From assembly GCA_904846265.1 (NCBI GenBank), contig CAJHAA010000002.1, positions 124,001 through 188,000 on the forward strand: a stretch of DNA of 64,000 nt, given 5' to 3'. The translations under genes and the position numbers were made by a program. Shown here piece by piece: positions 38,030 to 47,810 of this stretch. Numbering within the stretch: position 1 is the stretch's first letter; every line of letters starts with the position of its first letter. The notes beneath the pieces were generated by a model, which saw only the letters and a list, made by a program, of their open reading frames with translations, ran no database searches and was not told where the DNA came from. The stretch is from Psychrobacter immobilis. Lineage in GTDB: Bacteria; Pseudomonadota; Gammaproteobacteria; Pseudomonadales; Moraxellaceae.

Positions 38030-41000
38030 ATGACCGACACGTTATCTACTACTGATCTAACTTTGCATCCTGCCTTTGAGCTGATTGAGCATCGCCATAT
38101 CGATGCATTGTCGATGGACGTATTAATAAGCCAGCACGTCAAAACAAGAGCGATGCATTACCATTTGGCACATCCGAGTGACGAAAATGCCTTTTTGGTT
38201 GGCTTTCGCACTCAGCCAATGGATTCAAAAGGCGAGGCGCATATTTTAGAGCACGTGGCTTTATGTGGCTCTGTGAAGTTCCCCGTTCGTGACCCATTTT
38301 TTTCAATGATTAAACGCTCATTAAACACGTTTATGAATGCGATGACCGCTGCCGATTGGACGGCGTATCCGTATGCGACGCAAAATAAAAACGACTACTT
38401 TAATTTGCTAGCCGTTTATCTGGATGCCTCGTTTTTTCCAAATATTCATCCGCTGGATTTTGCCCAAGAAGGCATTCGTGTAGAGTTAGACGAAAATGAC
38501 AAGCCGCAATTTAAAGGCATCGTTTTTAATGAAATGAAAGGCGCAATGAGTGGTGAGATTGACCAGTTGTATCATACGGTCGCCCATCATTTATTCCCAA
38601 CGACGACGTATCACTATAATTCGGGCGGCGATCCTGCCGATATTCCTGACTTGACCCATACTGAGCTGGTTGAATTTCATCAGAGTCATTATCATCCATC
38701 AAACAGCGTGATTATGAGCTTTGGTAATATTCCAGTCGCTGAAACCCAAGCCAAAATCCATGAAGATGCCTTGATTCAGTTTGAAGCAGGTAAAAAACAC
38801 GTCTCACGTCCTGAAAAACGCCTGTCTGCACCGATTAGTGCGGTTGATACTTATACGGCTGACGAAGCAGGGCCTGACCAAACGCATCATGTGATTGCAT
38901 GGTTATTACCATCGATTACTGATCCGAAGCAGCGTTTAGCATTGCGTTTATTAGAAGGCGTGTTGGTTGAACATGCTGGCTCACCGTTACGTGCTTATTT
39001 GGATAGCCATCCACTTGGTAAAGCACCAAGTCCGCTACTAGGGCTGGATGACAGTCATTATGAAATGGTCTTTTATACCGGTCTGCGCGGTTCAAACCCT
39101 GAACACGCCGAAGCGGTAGAACAGGGCATTATTGATTTGCTTACACAAGTGGCGAGCAAACCGATTGATGATGAAACGATTGAGACGATTCTGCATCAAA
39201 TCGAGATCGATCAGCGCCATATCGGCGGCGATAGCATGCCCTATGGTCTAAATCTCATGCTAGAAGGCTTTAGCACTGCCATTCATGATGGTAATCCTAT
39301 CGATGTCTGGGAAGTTGATGAGCATTTGCAGTGGCTACGTGAGCAAGTAAAAGATGCGCAATGGTTACCGAATTTAATCAAGCAGCATTTGCTTGATAAT
39401 CAGCACCGTGTCCGTGTGACCATGACGCCTGATAGTGAAAAAACCGCCCGTTTGGCGGCAGCTGAGCAGACCCGTCTTGATACCATCGAGATGGATTTGA
39501 CCGCTGATGATAAAGCCGTCTTAAAACAACAAGCACTTGATTTGGCAGCGCGCCAAGCAGCGCCTGATGATTTAAGCTTATTGCCAAAAGTGGGTTTAGA
39601 AGACGTTCCAACCGATATCAGCTTTAAACAAGGCACGCAAAAGCAGATTAATTTAAGTGGCAAAGAAAGTACGTTATTTGAATATGAAGCAGGCACTAAT
39701 GGCTTATATTATTATCAAATAATTGTACCGTTGACTGATGCGATTGGTAATGAGGATACAAGCGAGCTGCCCGTTAATGAAGTCATTAATCATCCGCTAT
39801 TGCCGATCTATTTGAGCTTATTGTCAGAATTGGGTACAGATTCGCTCAGCGCGCATGAAATGCAGGCCAAACAAGCGGCGCATTCATCAGGGGTGACTGC
39901 TAGAATCAGCCAGCGTACCAATGTCGATGACAGCCAAGCGATTAGCAGCTATTTCGTCGTGGCAACGCGCGCACTCAATCGTAAACCTGAAGCGATTGAT
40001 TTGCTCAAAGAAGTCATGGAACACAGTATCTTTAGTGAGCATGATCGTATCAAAGAAATCTTGCAGCAGCGTCAAGCAGGCTGGCAATCAAACCTTGCTG
40101 GTTCAGGGCATTCTTATGCCATGCAAACCGCCAGCCGTGGTATGAGTCGCCAAGCGCAATTAGAATATGTGCGCAGTGGTTTGCCAGCATTGAACGCGCT
40201 AAAAGACTTCTTAACCCATGCCAGTAGCGATGATGCACAGTGGGATAAATTAGCAACCAGTTTGATGGACTTACATCAACGTCTAATTAGTTTGCCTAAG
40301 CACGCGGTTATCATCTGTGAAGCGGAGCAAACCGAACGCTTAAGCAATTTAATCGTTGATAGCTGGAAAGACAGTCAAGCGCCAAAAATTGCAGCGCAGT
40401 TAAAAAATACCGATGCGAGTATCGACGCCAATATCCCAAGCGAGTTTGCCGAATTGCAACTTGATGCGGCGTTAAATGGTGAGAAAGACGCGGTCAAAGT
40501 GCTAGAAAGTGATGTGACGCTCGATGTTGAAGACTTGGCGTGGCTAGTGCCAACCAACGTCTATCATAATGCCAGTGCTTATACCGTGCCAGCGGCTGAT
40601 CATCCAGATACGGCAGCCTTGATGGTATTAGCGTCTTATCTACGCAATGGTTATCTGCATAGCGCTATTCGTGAGCGCGGCGGTGCTTATGGCGGCGGTG
40701 CGGGCTACGATGCCAATGCCTGTGCCTTTAAGTTCTTTAGCTACCGTGATCCGCAGTGTGCTGAAACTTTTGCGCACTTTGATGCCAGTATCGAGTGGCT
40801 ATTGAATGAACCGCAAACCGATGAGCAATTAGAAGAGGCCATCTTAGGTATCATCTCAGGAATGGATAAGCCAGGCTCTCCAGCAGGGGAGGCGGTTAAA
40901 GCCTGCTTTGCAGATTTGCATCATCGCGGCGTCGACTGGCAGCGTAAAATGCGTGCCTCAATATTGGCCGTGACCGTGGCAGACTTGCAGCGCGTCGCCA

Positions 41001-41107
41001 AGCAATATCTACAAGGGCAAAAGCACGTACGTGCAGTACTCGCGCCTTATGATAAAGAAGTAGCGGTAAAAGAGCTTGGCTTTAACGTTTGTAAAATTAA
41101 AAGTTAA
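38030..41107 (+). CDS. M16C family zinc metalloprotease (presequence-protease/insulinase-like)
   Basis: A 1025-residue peptidasome of the PreP/Cym1 type. The inverted zinc motif HILEH (His71, Glu74, His75) is near the N-terminus, with the distal Glu supplied in the FNEMKGAMSGE region. The four-domain M16C length (about 1000) is complete and the C-terminal half carries the conserved IRERGGAYGGGAGYD and FKFFSYRDP segments. No signal peptide is visible, so the enzyme is cytosolic and probably clears short peptides. AAGGAAA lies before the ATG. A terminator follows. Confidence 0.92.
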   Translation: MTDTLSTTDLTLHPAFELIEHRHIDALSMDVLISQHVKTRAMHYHLAHPSDENAFLVGFRTQPMDSKGEAHILEHVALCGSVKFPVRDPFFSMIKRSLNTFMNAMTAADWTAYPYATQNKNDYFNLLAVYLDASFFPNIHPLDFAQEGIRVELDENDKPQFKGIVFNEMKGAMSGEIDQLYHTVAHHLFPTTTYHYNSGGDPADIPDLTHTELVEFHQSHYHPSNSVIMSFGNIPVAETQAKIHEDALIQFEAGKKHVSRPEKRLSAPISAVDTYTADEAGPDQTHHVIAWLLPSITDPKQRLALRLLEGVLVEHAGSPLRAYLDSHPLGKAPSPLLGLDDSHYEMVFYTGLRGSNPEHAEAVEQGIIDLLTQVASKPIDDETIETILHQIEIDQRHIGGDSMPYGLNLMLEGFSTAIHDGNPIDVWEVDEHLQWLREQVKDAQWLPNLIKQHLLDNQHRVRVTMTPDSEKTARLAAAEQTRLDTIEMDLTADDKAVLKQQALDLAARQAAPDDLSLLPKVGLEDVPTDISFKQGTQKQINLSGKESTLFEYEAGTNGLYYYQIIVPLTDAIGNEDTSELPVNEVINHPLLPIYLSLLSELGTDSLSAHEMQAKQAAHSSGVTARISQRTNVDDSQAISSYFVVATRALNRKPEAIDLLKEVMEHSIFSEHDRIKEILQQRQAGWQSNLAGSGHSYAMQTASRGMSRQAQLEYVRSGLPALNALKDFLTHASSDDAQWDKLATSLMDLHQRLISLPKHAVIICEAEQTERLSNLIVDSWKDSQAPKIAAQLKNTDASIDANIPSEFAELQLDAALNGEKDAVKVLESDVTLDVEDLAWLVPTNVYHNASAYTVPAADHPDTAALMVLASYLRNGYLHSAIRERGGAYGGGAGYDANACAFKFFSYRDPQCAETFAHFDASIEWLLNEPQTDEQLEEAILGIISGMDKPGSPAGEAVKACFADLHHRGVDWQRKMRASILAVTVADLQRVAKQYLQGQKHVRAVLAPYDKEVAVKELGFNVCKIKS

Positions 41108-41139
41108 TAAGTGATAGCCAAAGCTAAAGTGTAGATAGT

Positions 41140-41174
41140 AAAAGAGCAGATAATACTAAAGTATTGTCTGCTTT
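41140..41174 (+). terminator. Terminator of the M16C gene
   Basis: Arms AGCAGATAATAC (41144-41155) and GTATTGTCTGCT (41160-41171), one G-U pair, flanked by A- and T-rich sequence. Confidence 0.85.
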
Positions 41175-41389
41175 TATTTTTGTTTTAAACAATCTATGCT
41201 GTAGCGGTTTAGCCGTCGCTAGTTATTATCTTAAACATCGCGGTTATTACTATATTTTGACATTATGGGCGTTAGTTGGTCACAGCTTAGCGGTGATGGC
41301 TTTTATAAAATTATAGCATTATTAGCTTTTGTAGCTTTTCTTGTCAACTATGCCGTGGTCTTTTACAACCTTTGGTGGATGCAGAAATT

Positions 41390-42778
41390 ATGGAAAAAAT
41401 AAATAATAAAATGGGCTTTCGTAAAGCTATTAGCCGCGCAGCTGTGCCGTTATCTTCATTAACGATATCGATGCTATTGGCGCTATTTGTTGTAGGCTGT
41501 GATAGCTCAAGCTCAACTATAGAAGATGATGTTACTGTAGAAGAGGAGACAGTAGATTCACTGAATTATCTACAAAAGCAATTTACGCCAGCTGATGACT
41601 CAAAGGCTACAGTAGAAGGCATTCAAAGTTTAGCTACTGCAAATAATGACTTTGCCATTAAGATGTATCAACAGCTCAATCAAGATAAGCCTGTGGATAA
41701 TCTCGTATTCTCTCCTTATAGTATCTCCTCAGCCATGATGCTCGGCTATATCGGTGCCAGTGGGCTCACTTATGATGAGATTAAGCAAGTCTTCAGCTAT
41801 CCAGAAGTGGATAAGATGCTACCTAATGCAGCAAGGTTATACAATCAGCTAAACCGTCCTAGCGCAAACTATAGCTTGTCTAGTGTTAATGAGCTATGGA
41901 TTCAAAAGGGATTAAGCCTTAACTCAAATTATTTAGATAATATAAGCCGATATCTAGCTGGCAATGTCGGATCACTTGATTTCGCTAATGATCCTGATTT
42001 GGCTATACAAACCATCAACCAGTCCATTGCTAAACAGACTAATAATCTTATACCAAGGATACTATCAAAAGACGATATCAGTAAATCAACGCGTACCGTC
42101 TTGACCAACGCGCTTTATTTTAAAGGCGCTTGGGCAAATGAGTTTTATGATGGATTTACTGAGCCCATGCCGTTTCGTACTTTTGAGCAGGCGAATAATG
42201 CTAATAGCGAATCGGTAGTAAATATGATGCATCAAAATGCATGGTTTGGTTATATCGAGGATGAGCAAGCACAGATCCTTGATATGCCATACGCTGGCGA
42301 TGAAATAGCTATGATAGTGATACTACCCAAAGAGACAAGTAAAAAAGCATTTCAACAATTGATTGATTTGCTGTCAGCTAAAAAAATTACAGCGTGGCAA
42401 ACACAGTTTTCTGATAAAGATATTGATCTATATTTGCCCAAGTTTAAAATGGATATAAAAAATGCCGCCATGGCTGATACACTTATAAGTATGGGGATGC
42501 CAAGCGCTTTTACAGATGGCGCTGACTTCTCAGAATTTAGTAAAGACTTTAAACTCCAGTTTAATAAGGTGATTCATCAAGCAGTAATAGAGGTAGATGA
42601 GATTGGAACAGAAGCCACAGCAGCGACAGTCATTGAGATGATTGCGGACGCTTCGGAGGAGGAAGAGCCGATAATTCCTATTGAATTCAAAGCGGATCAT
42701 CCGTTTATTTATACTATTTATCATAAGCCGACCGGTACCATTTTATTTATGGGACAAATGGTGAAAACAACAGATTAA
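41390..42778 (+). CDS. Serpin-family protease inhibitor, lipoprotein
   Basis: A 462-residue serpin. The N-terminus is a lipoprotein signal with lipobox VVGC (Cys37) followed by Asp38, the inner-membrane retention signal in E. coli. The serpin fold follows: NLVFSPYSISSAMMLGYIGA, TNALYFKGAW, the late signature FKADHPFIYTI (433-443) and GTILFMGQMV. The reactive-loop hinge is inhibitory type, E-I-GTEATAAT, with Gly406 as P15, so P1 falls near Asp420. The loop to the signature is about seven residues longer than in antitrypsin and contains EEEE. The frame opens at a TTG (41372), but I prefer the ATG at 41390. It is monocistronic and AT-richer than its neighbours. Confidence 0.9.
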   Translation: MEKINNKMGFRKAISRAAVPLSSLTISMLLALFVVGCDSSSSTIEDDVTVEEETVDSLNYLQKQFTPADDSKATVEGIQSLATANNDFAIKMYQQLNQDKPVDNLVFSPYSISSAMMLGYIGASGLTYDEIKQVFSYPEVDKMLPNAARLYNQLNRPSANYSLSSVNELWIQKGLSLNSNYLDNISRYLAGNVGSLDFANDPDLAIQTINQSIAKQTNNLIPRILSKDDISKSTRTVLTNALYFKGAWANEFYDGFTEPMPFRTFEQANNANSESVVNMMHQNAWFGYIEDEQAQILDMPYAGDEIAMIVILPKETSKKAFQQLIDLLSAKKITAWQTQFSDKDIDLYLPKFKMDIKNAAMADTLISMGMPSAFTDGADFSEFSKDFKLQFNKVIHQAVIEVDEIGTEATAATVIEMIADASEEEEPIIPIEFKADHPFIYTIYHKPTGTILFMGQMVKTTD

Positions 42779-42814
42779 ATTAATTTTATAACACTCAAAG
42801 CTATATTCATATTT

Positions 42815-42846
42815 AAAAGCTGCCACTTTAAAAATGGCAGCTTTTA
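42815..42846. terminator. Terminator between convergent serpin and hydrolase genes
   Basis: AAAAGCTGCCA (42815-42825) pairs perfectly with TGGCAGCTTTT (42835-42845). Confidence 0.92.
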
Positions 42847-42867
42847 TTGTGCATTCACTATGATTAA

Positions 42868-44196
42868 CTACTTTCTAATTAAGTAATTGGCGACTGCTTT
42901 ATAGGCAGGTAAAGAAGTCGGGTCTATTTTGCCGTTACTGGCATCTGGGTATGACGCAAAACGCACAATGACCATATCGGCTGCTGGATCGACATAGACA
43001 GTTTGACCGTGGACGCCGCGTGCTGCATAGATGGGCGTGGGGTTATTAAATAACCACCACATGCTTGTGTAGCTGCCGTTAGTCAGCTGCTTATAATCGG
43101 CTTTCGCAAAAGCCTCTTTATCGCCACCCGCTTCGATATTATCAACGACCGCAGCTGGGAATAAGCGCTCACCATTAATCTCACCTTTATTGAGCATCAA
43201 GCTACCAATGCGTGCCATATCATGCAAACCTGCACTAAGACCGCCGCCAGCAAACGGCGTACCTTTAGCATCGACCGTCATATAGGCGCTTTGTTCAGCG
43301 CCGATTTTTTGCCAGATGCGTTCAGAGAGTAATGCATTCACCGCTTTACCAGTCGTACGCGAAATAATCCAACCTAGCGCGTCGCTATTAATGGTTCGAT
43401 AGTTGAATGCTTCCCCATGTTCGCCGTTCTTCTTAACTGTTTGCAGGTACTCAAAGTAACCATTGGGTCCTTTATAGTCTTTCGGTTTTGGTAGTGGGCT
43501 TGCCGCTTCTGAATACTTCCAGATATCGGCATTAGGATCAGCATAGTCTTCGCTATAATCTAGCGCTGTGGTCATGTCCATGACTTGGCGTACGGTTGCA
43601 TCACCAAAGCCACTGTTCTTGAGCTCTGGAATGATAGAGGACACCAAAGCTTTATCGTCAAGCTTACCTTCGGTCACGAGGATTTCTGCTAACAGCCCAG
43701 TCATTGATTTGGTCATCGACATCGCCGCATGATTGCCCAGCTCATTGAGGCAGCCGTTTTGGCGCTCGTATACCACCTTGCCATGATGCATGACCATAAT
43801 GCCGTCAGTATAATTGGCATCCAGTGATTGCTTCCACGTCATTAGGCGCTTACTGTTAGTAGGCATAAAGGTGATGGCATCGATATTTTTATCTAACTCA
43901 TAGCTGAGCTTGGAAGGCGCGCCGATACCGCGACTGACGTCAGTGGTAGGCATCAACTCACGGATATGACAGACCGTCCAACGCAGCTTGGGAAAACTAA
44001 AAAAATTAGAGGAAGGTTGAGTAATCAGTTTATCGGCAGGCGGCGGAAAACCTTGCATCCAGCCAAGCGTTTGTGGGTCGGATTGTTTGGCGGTTAACCG
44101 TGCATCTTCCGCATGGCTGGTGATACTTATACTGGTTAGAGTCATGGCGATGGTCAGCGGTAATAGAGGTAAAGAGCGTTGCAATAAAGTCAGCAT
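42868..44196 (-). CDS. Secreted serine hydrolase, beta-lactamase/DD-peptidase fold
   Basis: A 442-residue protein with a Sec signal peptide cleaved near SITSHA-ED. The class C-like S-x-x-K motif is SMTK in MSMTKSMTGLLAE. The tyrosine motif region is FNYRTINSDALGW, and the third element is HGQTVYVDP. This is the beta-lactamase-related esterase/DD-peptidase family (EstB/6-aminohexanoate-dimer hydrolase type: VMDMTTALDYSEDY and SGLHDMARIGSLML-like segments are typical). Antibiotic hydrolysis is not implied. It is convergent with the serpin. Confidence 0.87.
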   Translation of the reverse strand: MLTLLQRSLPLLPLTIAMTLTSISITSHAEDARLTAKQSDPQTLGWMQGFPPPADKLITQPSSNFFSFPKLRWTVCHIRELMPTTDVSRGIGAPSKLSYELDKNIDAITFMPTNSKRLMTWKQSLDANYTDGIMVMHHGKVVYERQNGCLNELGNHAAMSMTKSMTGLLAEILVTEGKLDDKALVSSIIPELKNSGFGDATVRQVMDMTTALDYSEDYADPNADIWKYSEAASPLPKPKDYKGPNGYFEYLQTVKKNGEHGEAFNYRTINSDALGWIISRTTGKAVNALLSERIWQKIGAEQSAYMTVDAKGTPFAGGGLSAGLHDMARIGSLMLNKGEINGERLFPAAVVDNIEAGGDKEAFAKADYKQLTNGSYTSMWWLFNNPTPIYAARGVHGQTVYVDPAADMVIVRFASYPDASNGKIDPTSLPAYKAVANYLIRK

Positions 44197-44387
44197 AATA
44201 TTCTCGCAAGTCGGCTTAAACGATTAACTTCAGACAATAAAAAACCATTGATAAGTGGCTATATTCAAAACTTAGCATAAGACTTATCAATGGTTTTTAC
44301 CAACCACTTTTGTAAAGCAATTGATTTTTTTATAAGGTTATTTTTTATAACGTTATGTTTATAACTCTATTCTTTATATGCTTAGGG

Positions 44388-44951
44388 TTAGTAGCGCTTG
44401 ATCGCTTGGTCTTTACCGATGATATCCTGATGAATAGGGAAATTTTCATGGTTATCGTATTGCTTGCGGTCAGCAAAGTAACTTTTTAGGGTACGACGTA
44501 CCGCTTCAAAGGCAAGTTTGTCCCATGGAATATCTTCTTCAGTAAATAACGCACAATCAAGACTTTCAGAGCCGATGCCATAAGCACCGTCTTTTAGCTC
44601 AGTGATATAGATGCTATAGATTTGCCCGATATCAGGAATATCATATAAGCAATATAAATGCGGATTGATGACGACCGCTTCTGCTTCTTCAAAACTTTCA
44701 CGAGCGGCCCCTTCTGCCATGGTTTCGCCATTTTCCATAAAGCCAGCTGGCAGTGTCCATAAGCCATACTGTGGCTCGATCGCGCGGCGACATAGCAGTA
44801 CCCGATGCTTATGCACAACGAGTGAGCCACAAATCACTTTTGGATTTTCATAGTGAATATAGTGGCAATTGGGGCATACCAAGCGTGGGATATTATCCGT
44901 GGCTGGTATTTTGCGTTCCGCTTCATGACCGCATTGTAAACAATAGCGCAT
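44388..44951 (-). CDS. Nudix hydrolase with N-terminal zinc ribbon
   Basis: A 187-residue protein. Residues 4-7 and about 26-29 supply a CxxC...CxxC zinc ribbon (YCLQCGHE, VCPNCHYIHYENP). The Nudix box is GFMENGETMAEGAARESFEE at about 72-91, with the metal-binding RE..EE intact; the usual following Gly is Glu. This is the NudC-like zinc-ribbon Nudix group but without NudC's large N-terminal domain, and the substrate (ADP-ribose, NADH or similar) cannot be named. Confidence 0.88.
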   Translation of the reverse strand: MRYCLQCGHEAERKIPATDNIPRLVCPNCHYIHYENPKVICGSLVVHKHRVLLCRRAIEPQYGLWTLPAGFMENGETMAEGAARESFEEAEAVVINPHLYCLYDIPDIGQIYSIYITELKDGAYGIGSESLDCALFTEEDIPWDKLAFEAVRRTLKSYFADRKQYDNHENFPIHQDIIGKDQAIKRY

Positions 44952-45545
44952 ATCAACTGCCTTATTTAATGATAAATCTACATGATAAATAGAAATGAGA
45001 AAAAGGATTGTCGTTCTTTGAAAAATTATGATTCTTATTTTATAAAATAGTATGACTTTAGCTTATCAGATGTTATGTGATCATAGCTGTTAATCCTAAG
45101 ATAACACAAATTCTCATCACACTGGCAGTGATAATAACAAGCACACAGGTTTGCGCAACTGCTTACGGCTACGGTTGCTATTAATGAATGCATCAGCAGG
45201 CAAAGCAGGACAGTCACATAAAGTATATGCAGTCACGATAAGATTGCGCTAGGCTAGACTCACGCTAACTATTGAATGATAGCTTTACCAACAACAAGAG
45301 TAATGGCTTCCGCGACTGGTGTTGCTCTAAGTAAGGGTAACCAGCAAAGCGCGCGCATCTATCAGAGTAGGGGATATTAAAAAATGCCACTTTACGTCGC
45401 CAAGCATAACGATGAATGAATGGAAACCAACATGTAGTAGATGCGATACGCGTAGCAATAACTCTGGCGCAAGCGTTGTACACATTGCGAGAGATAAGCT
45501 CCACCATCCGATGCTTAATTCTAATAAAAATATAGGGCAATAATC
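44952..45545. other. Divergent intergenic region between two Nudix genes
   Basis: 594 bases with no supported gene. A 91-codon frame on the - strand (45265-45540) shows no family features, and the region also contains short alternate frames. No RNA hairpin was noted. The size is unusual for this window and a decayed gene is possible. Confidence 0.4.
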
Positions 45546-46280
45546 ATGTTACTTCCCCCGCAGTCGCTACGTTTTGATGAGTTTTCAGTCGCTGTGCCGG
45601 ACTTTATTCGTTATCCCACTATTAGAACGCTGGCGGAACGGGTGCAGCATGAGACCTTAAATGCCGTTACCAGTCCTGCGCTGTATGATGCTAGCACTTC
45701 TCGTAGCACTCGCATTCTAGATAGCTTGTATCAAACACCCATTGCCGATGCCTCGGTATTGGTTGCCATTACCCATGAACGCCATCCAAAGCTGCTACTG
45801 ACACGCCGCGCTGCGCACATGAACAGCCATGCTGGCGAGGTCTCTTGCGTTGGTGGTAAACATGACGCAGGCGACGGTAATAATGTCGTCACCGCTTTGC
45901 GTGAAGCCTGTGAAGAGACGGCACTACCACCTAATAAAGTCCAGCTAATTGGTCAATTGCCCATTCAAACCTCTAAAAGTGGTATGAGTGTGCGTCCTAT
46001 TGTGGCGCTGATTGCGCCAGATTTACTATTGGTACCTGAGCTTGGCGAAATCTCGCGCATTTTTTGGGCAGATTTTGAAACCTTGCTGACTCAGCCTACT
46101 GTCGAGTATGCGGTAGAATATGCAATGCAAGATAAGATCGCGACTATTCTCACGCCTAGCTGGCAAGTGGATGGTGAAACGGTTTGGGGTCTGACAGGAC
46201 GAGTCATTGCCAGTCTGCTAGAAACAGGCTTTGATCGGCAGCTTGAGTGGTATTATCGTATCCAAAATACGCGTAATTAA
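45546..46280 (+). CDS. CoA pyrophosphatase-type Nudix hydrolase
   Basis: A 244-residue member of the UPF0035/NudL (YeaB) group that cleaves CoA and its derivatives to phosphopantetheine. The segment LLTRRAAHMNSHAGEVSCVGG matches the group marker (usual FPGG replaced by CVGG), and TALREACEETALP supplies the catalytic RE..EE. The group's N-terminal signature region RYPTIRTLAERVQ is consistent. It starts after a long divergent gap from the zinc-ribbon Nudix gene. The ATG follows a weak AT-rich leader. Confidence 0.87.
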   Translation: MLLPPQSLRFDEFSVAVPDFIRYPTIRTLAERVQHETLNAVTSPALYDASTSRSTRILDSLYQTPIADASVLVAITHERHPKLLLTRRAAHMNSHAGEVSCVGGKHDAGDGNNVVTALREACEETALPPNKVQLIGQLPIQTSKSGMSVRPIVALIAPDLLLVPELGEISRIFWADFETLLTQPTVEYAVEYAMQDKIATILTPSWQVDGETVWGLTGRVIASLLETGFDRQLEWYYRIQNTRN

Positions 46281-46290
46281 TCCGTAAGGC

Positions 46291-46311
46291 GGCTAACGGC
46301 TAACGGCTGAC
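46291..46311. repeat. Tandem 7-mer GGCTAAC x3
   Basis: GGCTAAC, GGCTAAC, GGCTGAC in tandem 11 bases after the Nudix stop. Confidence 0.6.
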
Positions 46312-46362
46312 GTCTAAACGTTATTCGTTTTATTTTAGCTACTATGCTTTATTTATAATTGC

Positions 46363-47733
46363 TTACTTATAATAATCGTCGTTTTTTTTAAGCCACCAGT
46401 TCATATTATCTTGGCGTTTGGCGCGGAAGGCTTCTAATTTTTCAGCCACACTTTGATTGTGTTGGCGTGCCGTATCGAGCGCAAAGAGAATCGGCACCGA
46501 TGATAAGACACCAAAGCGGATTTTTGATTTTGGCAAATCCAGCCCATCGCCGATATCATCGCCGACCAAAGTACGAGTCACGCTAGCATTGACCATCTCA
46601 ACGAAACGCCCCCGTCGATTGTCTTCGCCCATCAGCTGACGCGGCAAATCATGCAAGGCTTTGGCTAATGGTTGCCCCATTTTAAAATCAAGTTGCTGAA
46701 TTGATAAATAGGTATAAAGCCATTCCCAACAGGCGGTTTCATCTTTTGGCAGGCGCTCTAAGTCAACCCCCATCCAATAACTGGCAAGATTCCATAGATG
46801 CAGAATACCTGCCGCTTCTTCAGTGCTGATGCGTGCGCCAAGTAGCCGTAACCCGCGCATAATCAACAATGAAAACTGCAAATGAGTAGCAATCATGTCG
46901 GTTTGATTGATAGGAAGACCCCAATAATCAGTATTCCAGCTGCCATCTGGCTTGTGATGTTGGTCGGCATTTGGTATGACGCCTTTAGCAGCATTGCCTT
47001 TACCTTTGAGCAAGTTTTGCCGTACTAGGGTATGAATTTGCCGCACCTTGATTGATTGCCGCCAACCTTCTGAGCCAATCGCCAATACTTGCTCGATAGA
47101 CTGACGTTGATTATGGGCGTTTGTATTCGACTTATGTAATGGGGGATGTTCAGAGACGGCTAGGATATAGGCATACGTACGCATCAGGCGCGGCAGGGCA
47201 TCGTGCATCAATGCGCCTGTCTGAATGAGCGGCAGGGAGAGGGCGGGAATGCTGTAGCCTGCCATCAGGGCGACATTACGTAGTAGCCAAATCAGCATCA
47301 GCGGATAGCGTCGATAGGCAACCGCACCGATTTGGGCAAGCTTGGGATCGAACCAATCGGGATGGTGGCTAAATTGTTCAGCCAAGGCGTTAAATGCAGA
47401 GTTGTTTGTGAGATTAGCATCGAATTTATTGCTATTGCTGCTGTCGCTGATAATAAATTGCTGTAGGGGCTTTGCAAAACGAATGCCGTCAGCGGCCAAC
47501 GTATCTGCCAGTGAATCGCCAATATCGTAGCCCGCGACTATTTCATTTAATAAATCTTGCGAGATAACGAAGTCTTTTGGCAATAAATAACGCTTGATGC
47601 GCTTTAATACTTGCAAGTCGCTATGGTCATCAATCGCGGTCGTCCGTCCGTGACGCTGATAAGGTTTTATTAAGGGTTGTTGGTGATTCAAAGTAGCAGC
47701 CGTCTGTTTATCAGTTATGTTGATTGAATCCAT
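46363..47733 (-). CDS. MpaB-family oxygenase (DUF2236)
   Basis: A 456-residue protein of the MpaB/rubber-oxygenase-like family, whose members bind haem b and cleave C=C bonds (latex-clearing proteins, mycophenolic-acid MpaB). Family marks are the basic segment VRQIHTLVRQNLL, the NQTDMIATHLQFS helix, GILHLWNLASYWMGV and the alpha-helical composition; these make the assignment by similarity of pattern. No signal peptide. The frame extends upstream to a TTG at 47772 through two perfect 15-bp repeats that add VRRHL twice. I start at the ATG at 47733 (AAGG 12 bases before), but the longer form is possible. Confidence 0.75.
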   Translation of the reverse strand: MDSINITDKQTAATLNHQQPLIKPYQRHGRTTAIDDHSDLQVLKRIKRYLLPKDFVISQDLLNEIVAGYDIGDSLADTLAADGIRFAKPLQQFIISDSSNSNKFDANLTNNSAFNALAEQFSHHPDWFDPKLAQIGAVAYRRYPLMLIWLLRNVALMAGYSIPALSLPLIQTGALMHDALPRLMRTYAYILAVSEHPPLHKSNTNAHNQRQSIEQVLAIGSEGWRQSIKVRQIHTLVRQNLLKGKGNAAKGVIPNADQHHKPDGSWNTDYWGLPINQTDMIATHLQFSLLIMRGLRLLGARISTEEAAGILHLWNLASYWMGVDLERLPKDETACWEWLYTYLSIQQLDFKMGQPLAKALHDLPRQLMGEDNRRGRFVEMVNASVTRTLVGDDIGDGLDLPKSKIRFGVLSSVPILFALDTARQHNQSVAEKLEAFRAKRQDNMNWWLKKNDDYYK

Positions 47734-47740
47734 ATTTATC

Positions 47741-47770
47741 AAATGCCTTCTTACCAAATGCCTTCTTACC
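47741..47770. repeat. Two perfect 15-bp tandem units at the mpaB start
   Basis: AAATGCCTTCTTACC at 47741-47755 and 47756-47770, then a partial third unit. On the gene strand each holds AAGAAGG, so the duplication multiplies ribosome-binding sites and TTG start codons. Confidence 0.9.
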
Positions 47771-47810
47771 AAATATTTTCCTATTAGATTATTTCACAAG
47801 GCCAATAGTA

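Noticed and set aside
45265-45540. 91-codon frame on the - strand upstream of the CoA-type Nudix gene
   Set aside because: No family features, Arg/Ser/Ile-rich shadow-like composition, no ribosome site worth noting, and it ends against the divergent gene start.
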